DNA of 64,000 nt from Verrucomicrobiaceae bacterium (lineage in GTDB: Bacteria > Verrucomicrobiota > Verrucomicrobiia > Verrucomicrobiales > Verrucomicrobiaceae), in NCBI GenBank assembly GCA_024232965.1, contig JACKQF010000004.1, positions 372,001 through 436,000 on the forward strand, written 5' to 3'. The notes under the pieces were generated by a model that worked only from the letters and a program-made list of their open reading frames with translations, was not told the DNA's origin and made no database searches. The position numbers and the translations under genes are program-made. Each line of letters starts with the position of its first letter. Position 1 is the first letter of the stretch. Below are positions 34,756 to 43,778 of this stretch, piece after piece.

Positions 34756-36183
34756 ATGGCTCACCTCATTTCCAAAACCCCGACGCTCGGCGTCATTTAT
34801 GGCAACCGGGACTTCTTCCCCGATCGGCTTGTCACGGAGGCCCGGGCTGATTTGGCGAAGCTCTTCGCCGAGTATGGCATCAAAGCGATTCAACTCGACG
34901 AGCAGGATTCCAAGCTCGGCGGTGTCGAGACCCACGATGATGCTCGCAAGTGCGCCGCTTTGTTCAAGAAACACGCGGATGAGATCGACGGAGTGCTCGT
35001 CGTGCTGCCGAACTTCGGTGATGAAAAAGGCGTGGCGGACACGCTCAAGCTCGTGGGACTCAACAAGCCTGTGCTCATCCAAGGATATCCTGACGATCCT
35101 GATCAACTCATCCCGTCGCGACGGCGTGATTCGTTCTGCGGGAAGATTTCCGTCTGCAACAACCTCGTGCAGGCAGGCATCAAGTTCACCCTGACGAGCA
35201 AGCATGTCTCCCATCCGACTTCCGCGAGCTTCAAGCGCGACTTGCAGCAGTTCCTCGGCGTCTGCCGTGTGGTCAATGGCTTGCGTGGAGTGCGGCTGGG
35301 GGCTGTGGGTGCACGACCTGGTGCCTTTAACACCGTGCGCTATTCGGAAAAAATACTGGAACGCAACGGCATCAGCGTCACCACCGTGGACTTGTCCGAA
35401 ATCATCGGCTCAGCGACCAAGCTCGATCCACAAGCGGACGCAGTGAAGGCAAAGCTCGCCGAGATCACCGGCTACGCCCCGGCGCCCGGCGTGCCGAATG
35501 AAAAGCTCGTGCAGATGGCGAAAATGGGCGTGGTGCTCACCGATTGGATGAACGCCAATCACCTCGATGCCACCGCCATCCAATGCTGGACCTCGGTGCA
35601 GGCGAATTTCGGCTGCAACGTCTGCACGCTGATGAGCATGATGAGCGAGAAGTTCATGCCGAGCGCCTGCGAGGTGGACATCACGGGTGTGCTCACGATG
35701 CATGCCATGCAACTCGCTGGTGGCACACCCGCCGCGCTGGTGGACTGGAACAACAACTACGCGGATGACGACGAAAAGTGCGTCCTCTTCCACTGCGGCA
35801 ACTGGGCGAAGAGCTTTCTGCCCGACATCAAGATCGCCAACGCACCCATCCTCGGCAGCATCCTCGGCGTCGAGAACACCTACGGCGCTCTGGATGGTCG
35901 CACGCCTGCCGGTCCGCTCACTTATGGCCGCATCACCACGGCGGACGCCGAGGGCAAGATTCGTTGCTACGTCGGCGAAGGCGAGTTGACGAACGATGAG
36001 CTGAAGACCTTCGGCAATCGCGCCGTGGCCAGAGTGCCAAAGCTGCAAAAGCTCCTGCGCCACGTCTGCAACGAGGGCTTTGAACATCACGTCGTCATGA
36101 CGCAGTCACACTCGGCGGCCATCCTCGCCGAGGCTTTTGGAAACTACTTGGGCTGGGATGTTTATCAGCACGGCGACCAATGA
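34756..36183 (+). CDS. L-fucose/L-arabinose isomerase-family sugar isomerase
   Basis: 475-residue cytoplasmic protein of the fucose/arabinose isomerase fold (COG2407-like). It has no signal peptide. Recognisable segments are GVLVVLPNFGDEKGVADTLK, the hinge GAVGARPGAFNTVRYSEK, CWTSVQANFGCNVCTLMSMM and CEVDITGVLTMHAMQLAGG (Glu and Asp as likely metal ligands), and a late His in LFHCGNWAKSF. It is the first gene of a rightward operon. Its stop overlaps the next ATG by four bases. It likely interconverts an aldose and a ketose that the FGGY kinase then phosphorylates. The sugar is not identified. Confidence 0.82.
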   Translation: MAHLISKTPTLGVIYGNRDFFPDRLVTEARADLAKLFAEYGIKAIQLDEQDSKLGGVETHDDARKCAALFKKHADEIDGVLVVLPNFGDEKGVADTLKLVGLNKPVLIQGYPDDPDQLIPSRRRDSFCGKISVCNNLVQAGIKFTLTSKHVSHPTSASFKRDLQQFLGVCRVVNGLRGVRLGAVGARPGAFNTVRYSEKILERNGISVTTVDLSEIIGSATKLDPQADAVKAKLAEITGYAPAPGVPNEKLVQMAKMGVVLTDWMNANHLDATAIQCWTSVQANFGCNVCTLMSMMSEKFMPSACEVDITGVLTMHAMQLAGGTPAALVDWNNNYADDDEKCVLFHCGNWAKSFLPDIKIANAPILGSILGVENTYGALDGRTPAGPLTYGRITTADAEGKIRCYVGEGELTNDELKTFGNRAVARVPKLQKLLRHVCNEGFEHHVVMTQSHSAAILAEAFGNYLGWDVYQHGDQ

Positions 36184-37298
36184 AAACGGCATTCTCCAAT
36201 CTGTCTGAACTGGTCTGTGTCTGCGCGTTGATCGGCACAGCATTCCCCTCCACCGCGATCGCTGCCGAGCCAGCCTTTCGACCCAGGGTCATCATCTCGA
36301 CGGACTTTCCGCCGACGAACGTCATTCCCGTGAAGTCTTACGTCAAAGGCGTCACCCCGCCCGCACAGTGCAGCGATCCCGATGATGTTCAGTCGATGGT
36401 CCGCTTTTTGATTTATGCGAACGAGTTCGACATCGAGGCATTGATCGCGTCAGCGGGATCGTTTGCGAACGTGGCGAACAAAAACAACATCCTCGACATG
36501 CTGAACATCTACGAGCAGGTGCAGCCCAATCTCAGCAAGCACGACTTCCGATTCCCCACGGCGGCCAAACTCCGCTCGATCACCTGGCAAGGGCGCGATG
36601 GTGCCTGGGGCACGCCCAAAGTCGGCACGGACTCCAAGCCGCTCGCGGAGATTCTCGGCGAGGGCAAAGACTCGGAGGCTTCGGATGCGATCATCAAAGC
36701 TGTCGATCAACCCGATCCGCGTCCGCTTTGGATTTGTGTCTGGGGTGGTTCGCGCGAAGTGGCGCAGGCCATCTGGAAAGTTAAGAAGACTCGCAGCCCC
36801 GCTGAGTTGCAGACGTTTCTGAGCAAGCTGCGCCTGCATTTGATCGTGAAGCAGGACAGCACCACCGACTGGCTGCTGGAGAACTTCCCGAAGCTCTTCG
36901 TGATACTCACGGAGAAAAACTACATGGGCATGTTCTACCACATGGTCAATACCGATCCCAAGCTCTCCGACCTGGCCTGGCTCAATAGACATGTGCGTCA
37001 CGGTCACGGACCTTTGGGAGCCGTGTATCCGCCGACAGGATGGGATCCGAAATACGAAGGCACGCAGGAAGGCGACACGCCTTCGTTCCTCCATCTCGTA
37101 AGCGCCGTGCGCGGACTCAATGATCCCGAGAAGCCGGATCAGGAAAGCTGGGGCGGAAAATTCGTCCGCCCCGACGCGACCAAGAATCATTGGTTCGATG
37201 ATCCCTCTGGCACTCAGACCGTCTCCAGATGGCGCGCCCATGTGCAGAAGGATTTTGCCGAGCGAATCAACTGGTGCGTAGCCAACCCATCGAAATGA
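36180..37298 (+). CDS. Sde182/DUF1593 nucleoside-hydrolase-like protein
   Basis: 372-residue secreted protein (signal about 1-29). The domain opens VIISTDFPPTN, then a roughly 20-residue insertion, then QCSDPDDVQSM, so the aspartate cluster (D42; D66, D68, D69) is split compared with its paralogues. LWICVWGGSREVAQAIWKVK and EGDTPSFLHLV are family hallmarks. It has only the hydrolase-like domain and no C-terminal Ig-like domain. It is embedded by ATGA overlaps on both sides between the isomerase and the transketolase genes. That is strong contextual evidence for a role in supplying the sugar used by the operon. Biochemical function of the family is not established; one named member was described as cellulose-binding. 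Confidence 0.8.
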   Translation: MKTAFSNLSELVCVCALIGTAFPSTAIAAEPAFRPRVIISTDFPPTNVIPVKSYVKGVTPPAQCSDPDDVQSMVRFLIYANEFDIEALIASAGSFANVANKNNILDMLNIYEQVQPNLSKHDFRFPTAAKLRSITWQGRDGAWGTPKVGTDSKPLAEILGEGKDSEASDAIIKAVDQPDPRPLWICVWGGSREVAQAIWKVKKTRSPAELQTFLSKLRLHLIVKQDSTTDWLLENFPKLFVILTEKNYMGMFYHMVNTDPKLSDLAWLNRHVRHGHGPLGAVYPPTGWDPKYEGTQEGDTPSFLHLVSAVRGLNDPEKPDQESWGGKFVRPDATKNHWFDDPSGTQTVSRWRAHVQKDFAERINWCVANPSK

Positions 37299-38125
37299 AC
37301 GACCACGAACTTCAACTCAAGTCCTTCGCGCTACGCCGCTCGATGCTACAGACCATCGTTGGCGCAGGTGCAGGCCATACTGGTGGCGGCTTGTCCTGCA
37401 TGGACATTCTGAACGTGCTCTACAACCGCGTGCTCAACGTCTCGCCGCAGACGTTCAGCGACCCGCACCGGGACCGCTACGTGCAGAGCAAGGGCCATTG
37501 CGTCGAGGCACTCTACGCTGTCCTCGCGGATCGCGGTTTCTTTCCCGCTGCGGACCTGGCGACCGTTTGTCATTATCAATCGCACTATGTCGGCCATCCC
37601 ACGCGGCACATTCCCGGCATCGAGATGAACACCGGTGCACTCGGGCACGGCCTGCCCATCTGCATCGGCATGGCGCTCACCGCAAAGATGGATTCCGCTT
37701 CGTATCGCGTCTTCACGTTGCTCGGTGATGGCGAACTCGCCGAAGGCTCGAACTGGGAGGCCGGCCTCGCTGCCGCTCACTACAAGCTCGACAATCTCGT
37801 CGCCATACTCGACCACAACACGCTGCAGATCAGCGGCCACACGCGCGACGTGATGAGCAACGAACCGCTTGATGAGAAATGGCGGGCGTTTGGCTGGGAA
37901 GTGCGCACCGTGGACGGACATGATTACGCGACTCTCACTCAGGCGCTGACCGAACCGTCATCCGGCAAGCCGGTCTTTGTCATTGCCAACACCGTCAAAG
38001 GCAAAGGCGTCAGCTTCATGGAAAACGTCGCCAAGTGGCATCACGGTGTCCCCAGTGCAGCAGAACTCGAAGAAGCGCTGGCCGAACTCAATGCCGCTGA
38101 AGCCAAGCAAAAGGAGATCGCATGA
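37295..38125 (+). CDS. Transketolase, N-terminal (TPP-binding) subunit
   Basis: 276 residues from the ATG at 37295, set by the ATGA overlap with the preceding stop. This is the pyrophosphate half of a split transketolase: GHTGGGLSCMDILNVLY, KGHCVEALYAVLADRGFF, GALGHGLPIGM-like HGLPICIGMAL, and the TPP/Mg motif GDGELAEGSNWEAGLAAAH ending near DHN. It pairs with the downstream gene (4-base overlap) to form the active heteromer. Split transketolases next to an FGGY kinase and an isomerase are known from apulose-4-phosphate metabolism; that assignment is inferred. Confidence 0.88.
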   Translation: MNDHELQLKSFALRRSMLQTIVGAGAGHTGGGLSCMDILNVLYNRVLNVSPQTFSDPHRDRYVQSKGHCVEALYAVLADRGFFPAADLATVCHYQSHYVGHPTRHIPGIEMNTGALGHGLPICIGMALTAKMDSASYRVFTLLGDGELAEGSNWEAGLAAAHYKLDNLVAILDHNTLQISGHTRDVMSNEPLDEKWRAFGWEVRTVDGHDYATLTQALTEPSSGKPVFVIANTVKGKGVSFMENVAKWHHGVPSAAELEEALAELNAAEAKQKEIA

Positions 38126-39120
38126 GCGCACCCGCACCTTCCATGTTTACCCCTGCTGCCAAAGCGATGGCTGCTAAGCTCGGCCTCAAGATGGGCCGCT
38201 CCAACCTCGATGAATTCGCCGCCACGCTGGAGGAGTTGGCGAAGGCCAATCCCAACATCATCGCCGTCACCAGTGACTCGCGCGGCTCCGGCAAGCTCGC
38301 ACCGTTTGGCAAATCGTTGCCAAAGCAGATTGTCGAAGTCGGCATCGCGGAGCAAAACCTCGTCGGCATCACGGCGGGTCTCGCAGCCTGCGGCAAAAAG
38401 TCGTTCGGCGTTTCGCCGAGTTGCTTCCTCACAGCCAGATCGTTGGAGCAGATCAAGAACGATATCTGCTACTCCGATGTCCCAGCGGTGCTCATTGGCA
38501 TCAGTTCGGGCGTCAGTTACGGAGCGCTCGGCACCACGCATCATTCACTGCACGATCTCGCCGTGCTGCGTGCGATCAATAACCTCACCGTCCTCGTTCC
38601 TGCGGATAACTTTGAGTCACGTCAAGCGATCCTCGCCGCAGCACAGGCGAAGAAGCCAGTCTTTGTCCGCTTCGGCAAGGCGGCAATGTATGACCTGCAT
38701 CACTCGGAGACAAAATTTGAAGTCGGCAAGGCCATCACGCTCCGGGAAGGCAACGACGTCGCCTTCATCGCCACGGGAGAAACGGTGGTTCACGCACTGC
38801 TCGCCGCTGGTCAACTGGCAGAGCACGGCTTGAAATGCCGCGTGCTTTCCATGCACAGCATCAAGCCGCTTGACCAAGAGTCGATCTTGAAAGCCGGTCG
38901 CGAATGCCGCGCCATCGTGACGGTGGAGGAGCACATGGTTCATGGCGGGCTTGGCGAAGCGGTGGCTTCCACCTTGATGCAGGCAGGTGTCTGCAAACCA
39001 TTCCGCATCGTGGGCATTCCCGACGAGGAGACCGTGCCCGGCGCGCAAGCGGACATCTTTAGCCACTACGGCATCAGCATGGAAGGCCTCACTGAAACCG
39101 CAACACAACTGCTGGGATAA
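38122..39120 (+). CDS. Transketolase, C-terminal (pyrimidine-binding) subunit
   Basis: 332 residues. Pyr-domain features include VTSDSRGSGKLAPFGK and the catalytic Glu in EVGIAEQNLVGITAGLAACG. HHSLHDLAVLRAINNLTVL follows, then the C-terminal transketolase domain (MHSIKPLDQESILKAG, IVTVEEHMVHGGLGEAVAS). It overlaps the N-terminal subunit gene by four bases. The FGGY kinase ATG lies one base after its stop. Together with its partner it should transfer a two-carbon unit from a ketose phosphate to an acceptor aldose phosphate. Confidence 0.88.
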   Translation: MSAPAPSMFTPAAKAMAAKLGLKMGRSNLDEFAATLEELAKANPNIIAVTSDSRGSGKLAPFGKSLPKQIVEVGIAEQNLVGITAGLAACGKKSFGVSPSCFLTARSLEQIKNDICYSDVPAVLIGISSGVSYGALGTTHHSLHDLAVLRAINNLTVLVPADNFESRQAILAAAQAKKPVFVRFGKAAMYDLHHSETKFEVGKAITLREGNDVAFIATGETVVHALLAAGQLAEHGLKCRVLSMHSIKPLDQESILKAGRECRAIVTVEEHMVHGGLGEAVASTLMQAGVCKPFRIVGIPDEETVPGAQADIFSHYGISMEGLTETATQLLG

Positions 39121-39121
39121 C

Positions 39122-40600
39122 ATGAGCCTGATCCTTGCCATCGACCAAAGCACCTCCGCCACGAAGGCGGTGCTGTTTGCTGCGTCCGGCAAGGTCGTGG
39201 ACAGGGCCTCGCGTGCTCACAAGCAAATCTATCCGCGGCCCGGATGGGTGGAGCACGATGCCGAGGAAATCTGGAACAACGTGCTCGCAGTCATCGGTGA
39301 GATTGCGAAACGCAGCCGCGCCAAGCCGGCGAAGATCGCCGCGCTGAGCATCACGAACCAACGCGAGACCGTGCTGGTGTTTGATCGCAAGACTGGCAGG
39401 CCGCTGCACCACGCGCTCGTCTGGCAGGACCGCCGTGGTGATGCGATCTGCGAAAAACTCACCAAGCAAGGTCACGGACCAGTCGTGCAGCGCAAAACTG
39501 GGCTGAAGATCGACACCTACTTCTCGGCATCGAAGGTTCGCTGGCTCGTGGAAAACAATCCCGCCATCGCCGCGAAGTTGAAGAGTGGTGAAGCCGCCAT
39601 CGGCACCATCGACACTTATCTCATTCACCGCCTCACCAGAGGCAAGGTGTTCGCCACGGACTTCACCAATGCCAGCCGCACACTGCTGTTCGACATCGGC
39701 CAGCTTCAGTGGGATGCGCAGCTCTGCAAACTCTTCAAGGTGCCGATGAGCGCGCTGCCCGAGGTGCGGGAGAGCGCGGCGCAGTTCGGCGAGACAGACG
39801 CAGGCGGCATCCTGCCGAAGCCTCTGCCCATCATCGGCGTGATGGGCGATTCACAGGCATCGTTGTTTGCACAGCGTTGCTTTCAACCCGGCACAGCCAA
39901 GGCCACCTTTGGCACAGGCACGAGTGTGCTGCTCAACATCGGTGACAAACTCCGCGTCTCGGAAAAAGGCGCGGTGACAGCGCTGGCATGGGTTCATGAA
40001 GGCAGGCCAACGTATGCATTTGAAGGTCTCATCAACTTTTCCGCCGCCACGATCGAGTGGCTGAAAAATCAGCTCGGACTCATCCAGAGCGCAGCGGAGG
40101 TCGAGAAACTCGCCTTGAGCGTGAAGGACAACGGCGGCGTGTATCTCGTGCCGGCGTTCGGGGGCTTAAGCGCCCCGCATTGGTCGCCAGACGCACGCGC
40201 GGCCATCGTCGGCATGAGCGCGCACACGCAACGCGAGCACATCGTCCGTGCTGCCCTGGAGTCGATCGCCTATCAGATCCGCGACGTGCTCGACATCATG
40301 CGTGCCGACTCCAGAGTGAAACTGCAGAGCCTCCATGCCGACGGCGGTCCCACGCGGAACCAGTTCCTCATGCAGTTCACCGCCGACCTCACGCGCACCA
40401 CGATCAAGGTCGCCGAAGTCGCTGAAAGCTCCGCCTGGGGCGCGGCCATGAACGGGCTGCTTGGGCTTGGTCAGGTGAAGTCAGCCGAGCAGTTCATGAA
40501 GCAAAACCGCAAAGATCGTCAGTTCCAGCCACAGATGCCATCTCGTGACGCATCGATCCTTAATGCAGGCTGGAAAAAAGCCGTCAAACGTGTCCTTTAA
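39122..40600 (+). CDS. FGGY-family carbohydrate kinase (glycerol kinase-like)
   Basis: 492 residues from the ATG at 39122; the open frame reaches further back into the transketolase gene, but the FGGY fold begins here. Features are ILAIDQSTSATKAVLFAASG (phosphate 1), ALSITNQRETVLVFDRKTGR, VWQDRRGDAICEKL, DTYLIHRLTRGKVFATDFTN, GTGTSVLLNIG and HADGGPTRNQFLMQFTADLT. The sequence is closest in feel to glycerol kinase, but the operon (isomerase, split transketolase, sugar importer) argues for phosphorylation of a ketose such as apulose, ribulose or xylulose. Confidence 0.87.
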   Translation: MSLILAIDQSTSATKAVLFAASGKVVDRASRAHKQIYPRPGWVEHDAEEIWNNVLAVIGEIAKRSRAKPAKIAALSITNQRETVLVFDRKTGRPLHHALVWQDRRGDAICEKLTKQGHGPVVQRKTGLKIDTYFSASKVRWLVENNPAIAAKLKSGEAAIGTIDTYLIHRLTRGKVFATDFTNASRTLLFDIGQLQWDAQLCKLFKVPMSALPEVRESAAQFGETDAGGILPKPLPIIGVMGDSQASLFAQRCFQPGTAKATFGTGTSVLLNIGDKLRVSEKGAVTALAWVHEGRPTYAFEGLINFSAATIEWLKNQLGLIQSAAEVEKLALSVKDNGGVYLVPAFGGLSAPHWSPDARAAIVGMSAHTQREHIVRAALESIAYQIRDVLDIMRADSRVKLQSLHADGGPTRNQFLMQFTADLTRTTIKVAEVAESSAWGAAMNGLLGLGQVKSAEQFMKQNRKDRQFQPQMPSRDASILNAGWKKAVKRVL

Positions 40601-40620
40601 CTTCACCCAACCACCACGCC

Positions 40621-41568
40621 ATGAAACTCATCCAACCAGGTCTCCTCCGCGTCATTGCGCTCGCGATGGCGTTTCTCGTCACGGTCGTTTCCCATGCGGA
40701 GGATAAACAAAGGATCGCCGTCGTCATCTCCACGCTGAACAATCCGTGGTTCGTTGTGCTCGCGGAAACGGCCAAGGCCAAGGCGGTCGAACTTGGCTAC
40801 AACGCGGTCATCTTCGACTCGCAGAACGACACGGCCAAGGAGGCGTCCCACTTCGAGAACATCATCGCGGGCGGCTACAAGGCGGTGCTCTTCAATCCAA
40901 CCGACGCTGAAGGCTCGGTGGCGAATGTGCGCAAGGCGAAGGCCGCAGGCATTCCTGTCTTCTGCATTGACCGCGAGATCAACGCCACGGATGCAGCCAC
41001 GGCGCAGCTTCTCTCCGACAACTACTCCGGCTGCGTCACGCTGGGGCAATACTTCGTGAAGCAAGTGGGCAAAGAAGGCACGTATGCCGAGTTGCTCGGC
41101 CTGGTCGGCGACAACAACACCTGGAATCGTTCAAAGGGCTTTCACAGCGTCGTGGATCGCTTTCCCGGACTGAAAATGGTCGCGCAGCAAAGCGCTGATT
41201 TCGATCGCGCCAAGGCGCTGGAGGTGCTCGAATCGATCCTGCAAAAGAACCCAGACATCAGCGCGGTCTTCTGCGGCAACGACGCCATGGCGATGGGTGC
41301 TTATCAGGCGCTCGTTGGTGCGGGCAAGGCGGACAAAGTGAAGGTCTTCGGCTTCGATGGCGCTGATGATGTGGTGAAGTTGATCGCCGAAAAGAAGATT
41401 GCCGCGACAGGCATGCAGTTCCCCAAACTCATGGCGCAAAAGGCGGCGGAGTTCGCCGACCAATACATCAAAGGCAAACGCGACTTCGCGCAGAAGATCC
41501 CCGTGAAGGTGGAACTCGTCACGCCAGAGAACGTCGGCAAATACGGCGACTACGGAAAGAAGCCTTGA
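40621..41568 (+). CDS. Sugar ABC transporter substrate-binding protein (RbsB-like)
   Basis: 315-residue periplasmic protein with signal peptide (KLIQPGLLRVIALAMAFLVT, cut near SHAED). Periplasmic-binding type 1 features are IAVVISTLNNPWFVVLAETA, KAVLFNPTDAEGSVANVRKA, GIPVFCIDREINA, VFCGNDAMAMGAYQALVGAG and KVFGFDGADDVVKLI, as in ribose and other pentose binding proteins. It precedes DUF2291, the double ATPase and the permease in one operon. This is the component that would define the imported sugar. Confidence 0.9.
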   Translation: MKLIQPGLLRVIALAMAFLVTVVSHAEDKQRIAVVISTLNNPWFVVLAETAKAKAVELGYNAVIFDSQNDTAKEASHFENIIAGGYKAVLFNPTDAEGSVANVRKAKAAGIPVFCIDREINATDAATAQLLSDNYSGCVTLGQYFVKQVGKEGTYAELLGLVGDNNTWNRSKGFHSVVDRFPGLKMVAQQSADFDRAKALEVLESILQKNPDISAVFCGNDAMAMGAYQALVGAGKADKVKVFGFDGADDVVKLIAEKKIAATGMQFPKLMAQKAAEFADQYIKGKRDFAQKIPVKVELVTPENVGKYGDYGKKP

Positions 41569-41596
41569 GCAACCAGCCCGCATCTCATTCGCTCCG

Positions 41597-42247
41597 ATGA
41601 CAACTCCTCGCTTATCAACCCGCCGTCGATCCACCCTTGCGCTTGGGGCGCTTGTTTCAGCCTTGGTGCTGTTCTGGTTCTTCCCGCTTTTCCATGTGGT
41701 GCCATTGAAGAAGGCCGAAGATGGGAAGCAATCTGGCGTCTTCAACGCAGAGTCCTTTGCCGCTGAGTTTTGGAACGCCAAGCTGCTGCCGGCCATGAGC
41801 CGCGCGGTGGACCTCAAGGAACTGCTCGCCGCACTGGATAAAGATCAAGCGGCAGCACGGAATCAACACGGGCATACACTTGGCATCGGTGGACCCACCG
41901 TTTTCATGGTGAGTGGGTCTGGCAAGATCACAGCGGTTGAGGAGGATGCGATCACGGTGGCGCTCAATGGCTCGGAGGCGAAGATCAGCCTGAATGTTGG
42001 ACTGTTGTTCGCCAGCACCGTGCGTGATGCCACAGGGCTGCTGGACATGGGCGCCTACCCAAAATCGCAGGACTTCAATGACATCTCCACGCAGCTCAAC
42101 AGCATCGTCGAAAACACGGTGTCGCCCAATTTGAAGAAGCAGGCGGCGGTGGGCAAGACAGTTCGCTTTGCCGGATGCTGTGAGCTGGAGGAAGACGCCG
42201 AGGTGGACGTGTTGCAGATCGTTCCCATCCAAGTCGAATGGCCATGA
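41597..42247 (+). CDS. DUF2291 periplasmic protein of sugar ABC operon
   Basis: 216 residues. An N-terminal membrane segment (STLALGALVSALVLFWFFPL) is followed by a periplasmic beta-rich domain (FHVVPLKKAEDG, FNAESFAAEFWNAKLLPAM, GSGKITAVEEDAITVALNG). This is the DUF2291 family, repeatedly found beside RbsBAC-type importers but of unknown role. Its stop overlaps the ATPase ATG by four bases at 42244. It probably assists the transporter in the periplasm. Confidence 0.8.
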   Translation: MTTPRLSTRRRSTLALGALVSALVLFWFFPLFHVVPLKKAEDGKQSGVFNAESFAAEFWNAKLLPAMSRAVDLKELLAALDKDQAAARNQHGHTLGIGGPTVFMVSGSGKITAVEEDAITVALNGSEAKISLNVGLLFASTVRDATGLLDMGAYPKSQDFNDISTQLNSIVENTVSPNLKKQAAVGKTVRFAGCCELEEDAEVDVLQIVPIQVEWP

Positions 42248-43776
42248 ACGATGCACGACCAGACAGCGACGTGGTGCTCATGGCACGCGGCATCTGCAAG
42301 TCCTTCCCTGGAGTGAAGGCTCTTGATGATGTATCGCTCACGGTGCGTCGGGGCCGTCTTCATGCCCTGCTCGGGGAGAACGGTGCGGGCAAGTCCACGT
42401 TGATGAACATCGTCGCTGGCGTGTTCCCGCCCGACAGCGGCGAGATCATGCTCGGCGGCGAGCAGGTCGCCTTTCGCAACACCCGCGAGGCGAGTGAGGC
42501 GGGCATCGCGATGATCTTTCAGGAGCTGAATCTCATCCCGCATCTCTCCGTGGCGCAGAACATTTTCCTGGGCCGCGAGCCGCTCACGCGCACGGGTTTG
42601 ATCGACGATGCGCGCATGATCCGCGAAGCGGCGGAATGGCTGCGTCGTTTGAAGCTAGATGTCGATCCCGCAGGGCCGGTGGCGTCGCTGCGGGTGGGTC
42701 AGCAGCAGGTGATCGAGATTGCGAAGGCGCTCTCCATGCAGGCGCGGGTCATCATCATGGACGAGCCGACCTCAGCCATCACCGATCAGGAAGTGAAGGT
42801 GCTGCATGAGCTGATTCATCAACTCAAGGCCGATGGTGTCGCGATCATCTACATCACGCACAAGCTCGATGAACTGCCGCTCATCGCTGATGAATTCACC
42901 GTGATGCGCGATGGCCGCTACGTCGGATCGCACGAAACCAAGACCGCAACGCACGATGACATTGTGCGCATGATGGTTGGTCGCGACTTGTCAGAGATGT
43001 TCTCGCGCACTCCGACCGCGCCTGACGAGGAAGTGCTCCGCGTTGAAGGCCTGCACCTCGCGCATCCCGAACGTGCCGGAGACTTCTCCGTGCGTGACGT
43101 TTCCTTTCATCTGCGCCGTGGCGAAGTCCTTGGCATCATCGGACTGATGGGCGCGGGCCGCACGGAGTTGCTGGAAGTGTTGTTCGGTCTTCATCCGCAC
43201 CGTGCCCGAGGCACCATCGTGGTGGATGGTGAAAAATCATGGTTCACCACACCACGCGCGGCCATCGACGCTGGCGTCGTGCTCGCCCCAGAGGATCGCA
43301 AACGCGAGGGGCTCGTGCTTTCCCTCAGCGTCGCCGCCAATACGAGCCTCGCCTGCCTGGAGCAAACCGAGCGCATGGGCTTTCTCGATGCGGCTCTGGA
43401 GGCTAAACTCGCCGACGGCTACGTGAAACGCCTCCGCACCAAGACGCCCTCCGTTCATCAACTCGCGCGCAATCTTAGCGGTGGCAATCAGCAGAAGGTT
43501 GTGCTGGCCAAGTGGCTCGCCACAAGACCCAAAGTCCTGCTGCTCGATGAACCCACACGCGGCATCGACATCAACGCGAAGAAAGAAATCTACACGCTCA
43601 TGGATGAACTCGTCGCGTCCGGGCTTGGCGTTGTCTTCGTCTCATCCGAGTTGCCAGAGATTCTCGCCATCGCGGATCGCATTCTCGTGATGAGCGAAGG
43701 CAGAAAGACCGCAGAGTTCACCCGAGCCGAAGCCAACGAAGAAAACGTCATGCGCGCTGCGCTACCCAAGAACTGA
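42244..43776 (+). CDS. Sugar ABC transporter ATPase, two-domain (RbsA-like)
   Basis: 510 residues from the ATG at 42244, chosen for the ATGA overlap (an ATG at 42238 is also in frame). Two nucleotide-binding domains are present. The first has LLGENGAGKSTLMNIVAGVF, SLRVGQQQVIEIAKAL and VIIMDEPTSAI; its signature is degenerate. The second has GLMGAGRTELLEVLFG (the usual altered Walker A), LSGGNQQKVVLAKWLA and LLLDEPTRGIDINAKKEIY. This is the standard RbsA/MglA arrangement energising carbohydrate import. Confidence 0.92.
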   Translation: MNDARPDSDVVLMARGICKSFPGVKALDDVSLTVRRGRLHALLGENGAGKSTLMNIVAGVFPPDSGEIMLGGEQVAFRNTREASEAGIAMIFQELNLIPHLSVAQNIFLGREPLTRTGLIDDARMIREAAEWLRRLKLDVDPAGPVASLRVGQQQVIEIAKALSMQARVIIMDEPTSAITDQEVKVLHELIHQLKADGVAIIYITHKLDELPLIADEFTVMRDGRYVGSHETKTATHDDIVRMMVGRDLSEMFSRTPTAPDEEVLRVEGLHLAHPERAGDFSVRDVSFHLRRGEVLGIIGLMGAGRTELLEVLFGLHPHRARGTIVVDGEKSWFTTPRAAIDAGVVLAPEDRKREGLVLSLSVAANTSLACLEQTERMGFLDAALEAKLADGYVKRLRTKTPSVHQLARNLSGGNQQKVVLAKWLATRPKVLLLDEPTRGIDINAKKEIYTLMDELVASGLGVVFVSSELPEILAIADRILVMSEGRKTAEFTRAEANEENVMRAALPKN

Positions 43777-43778
43777 CC

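Noticed and set aside
38987..39121. Longer N-terminus of the FGGY kinase
   Set aside because: This part overlaps the transketolase subunit in another frame, while the FGGY fold begins at the ATG at 39122.
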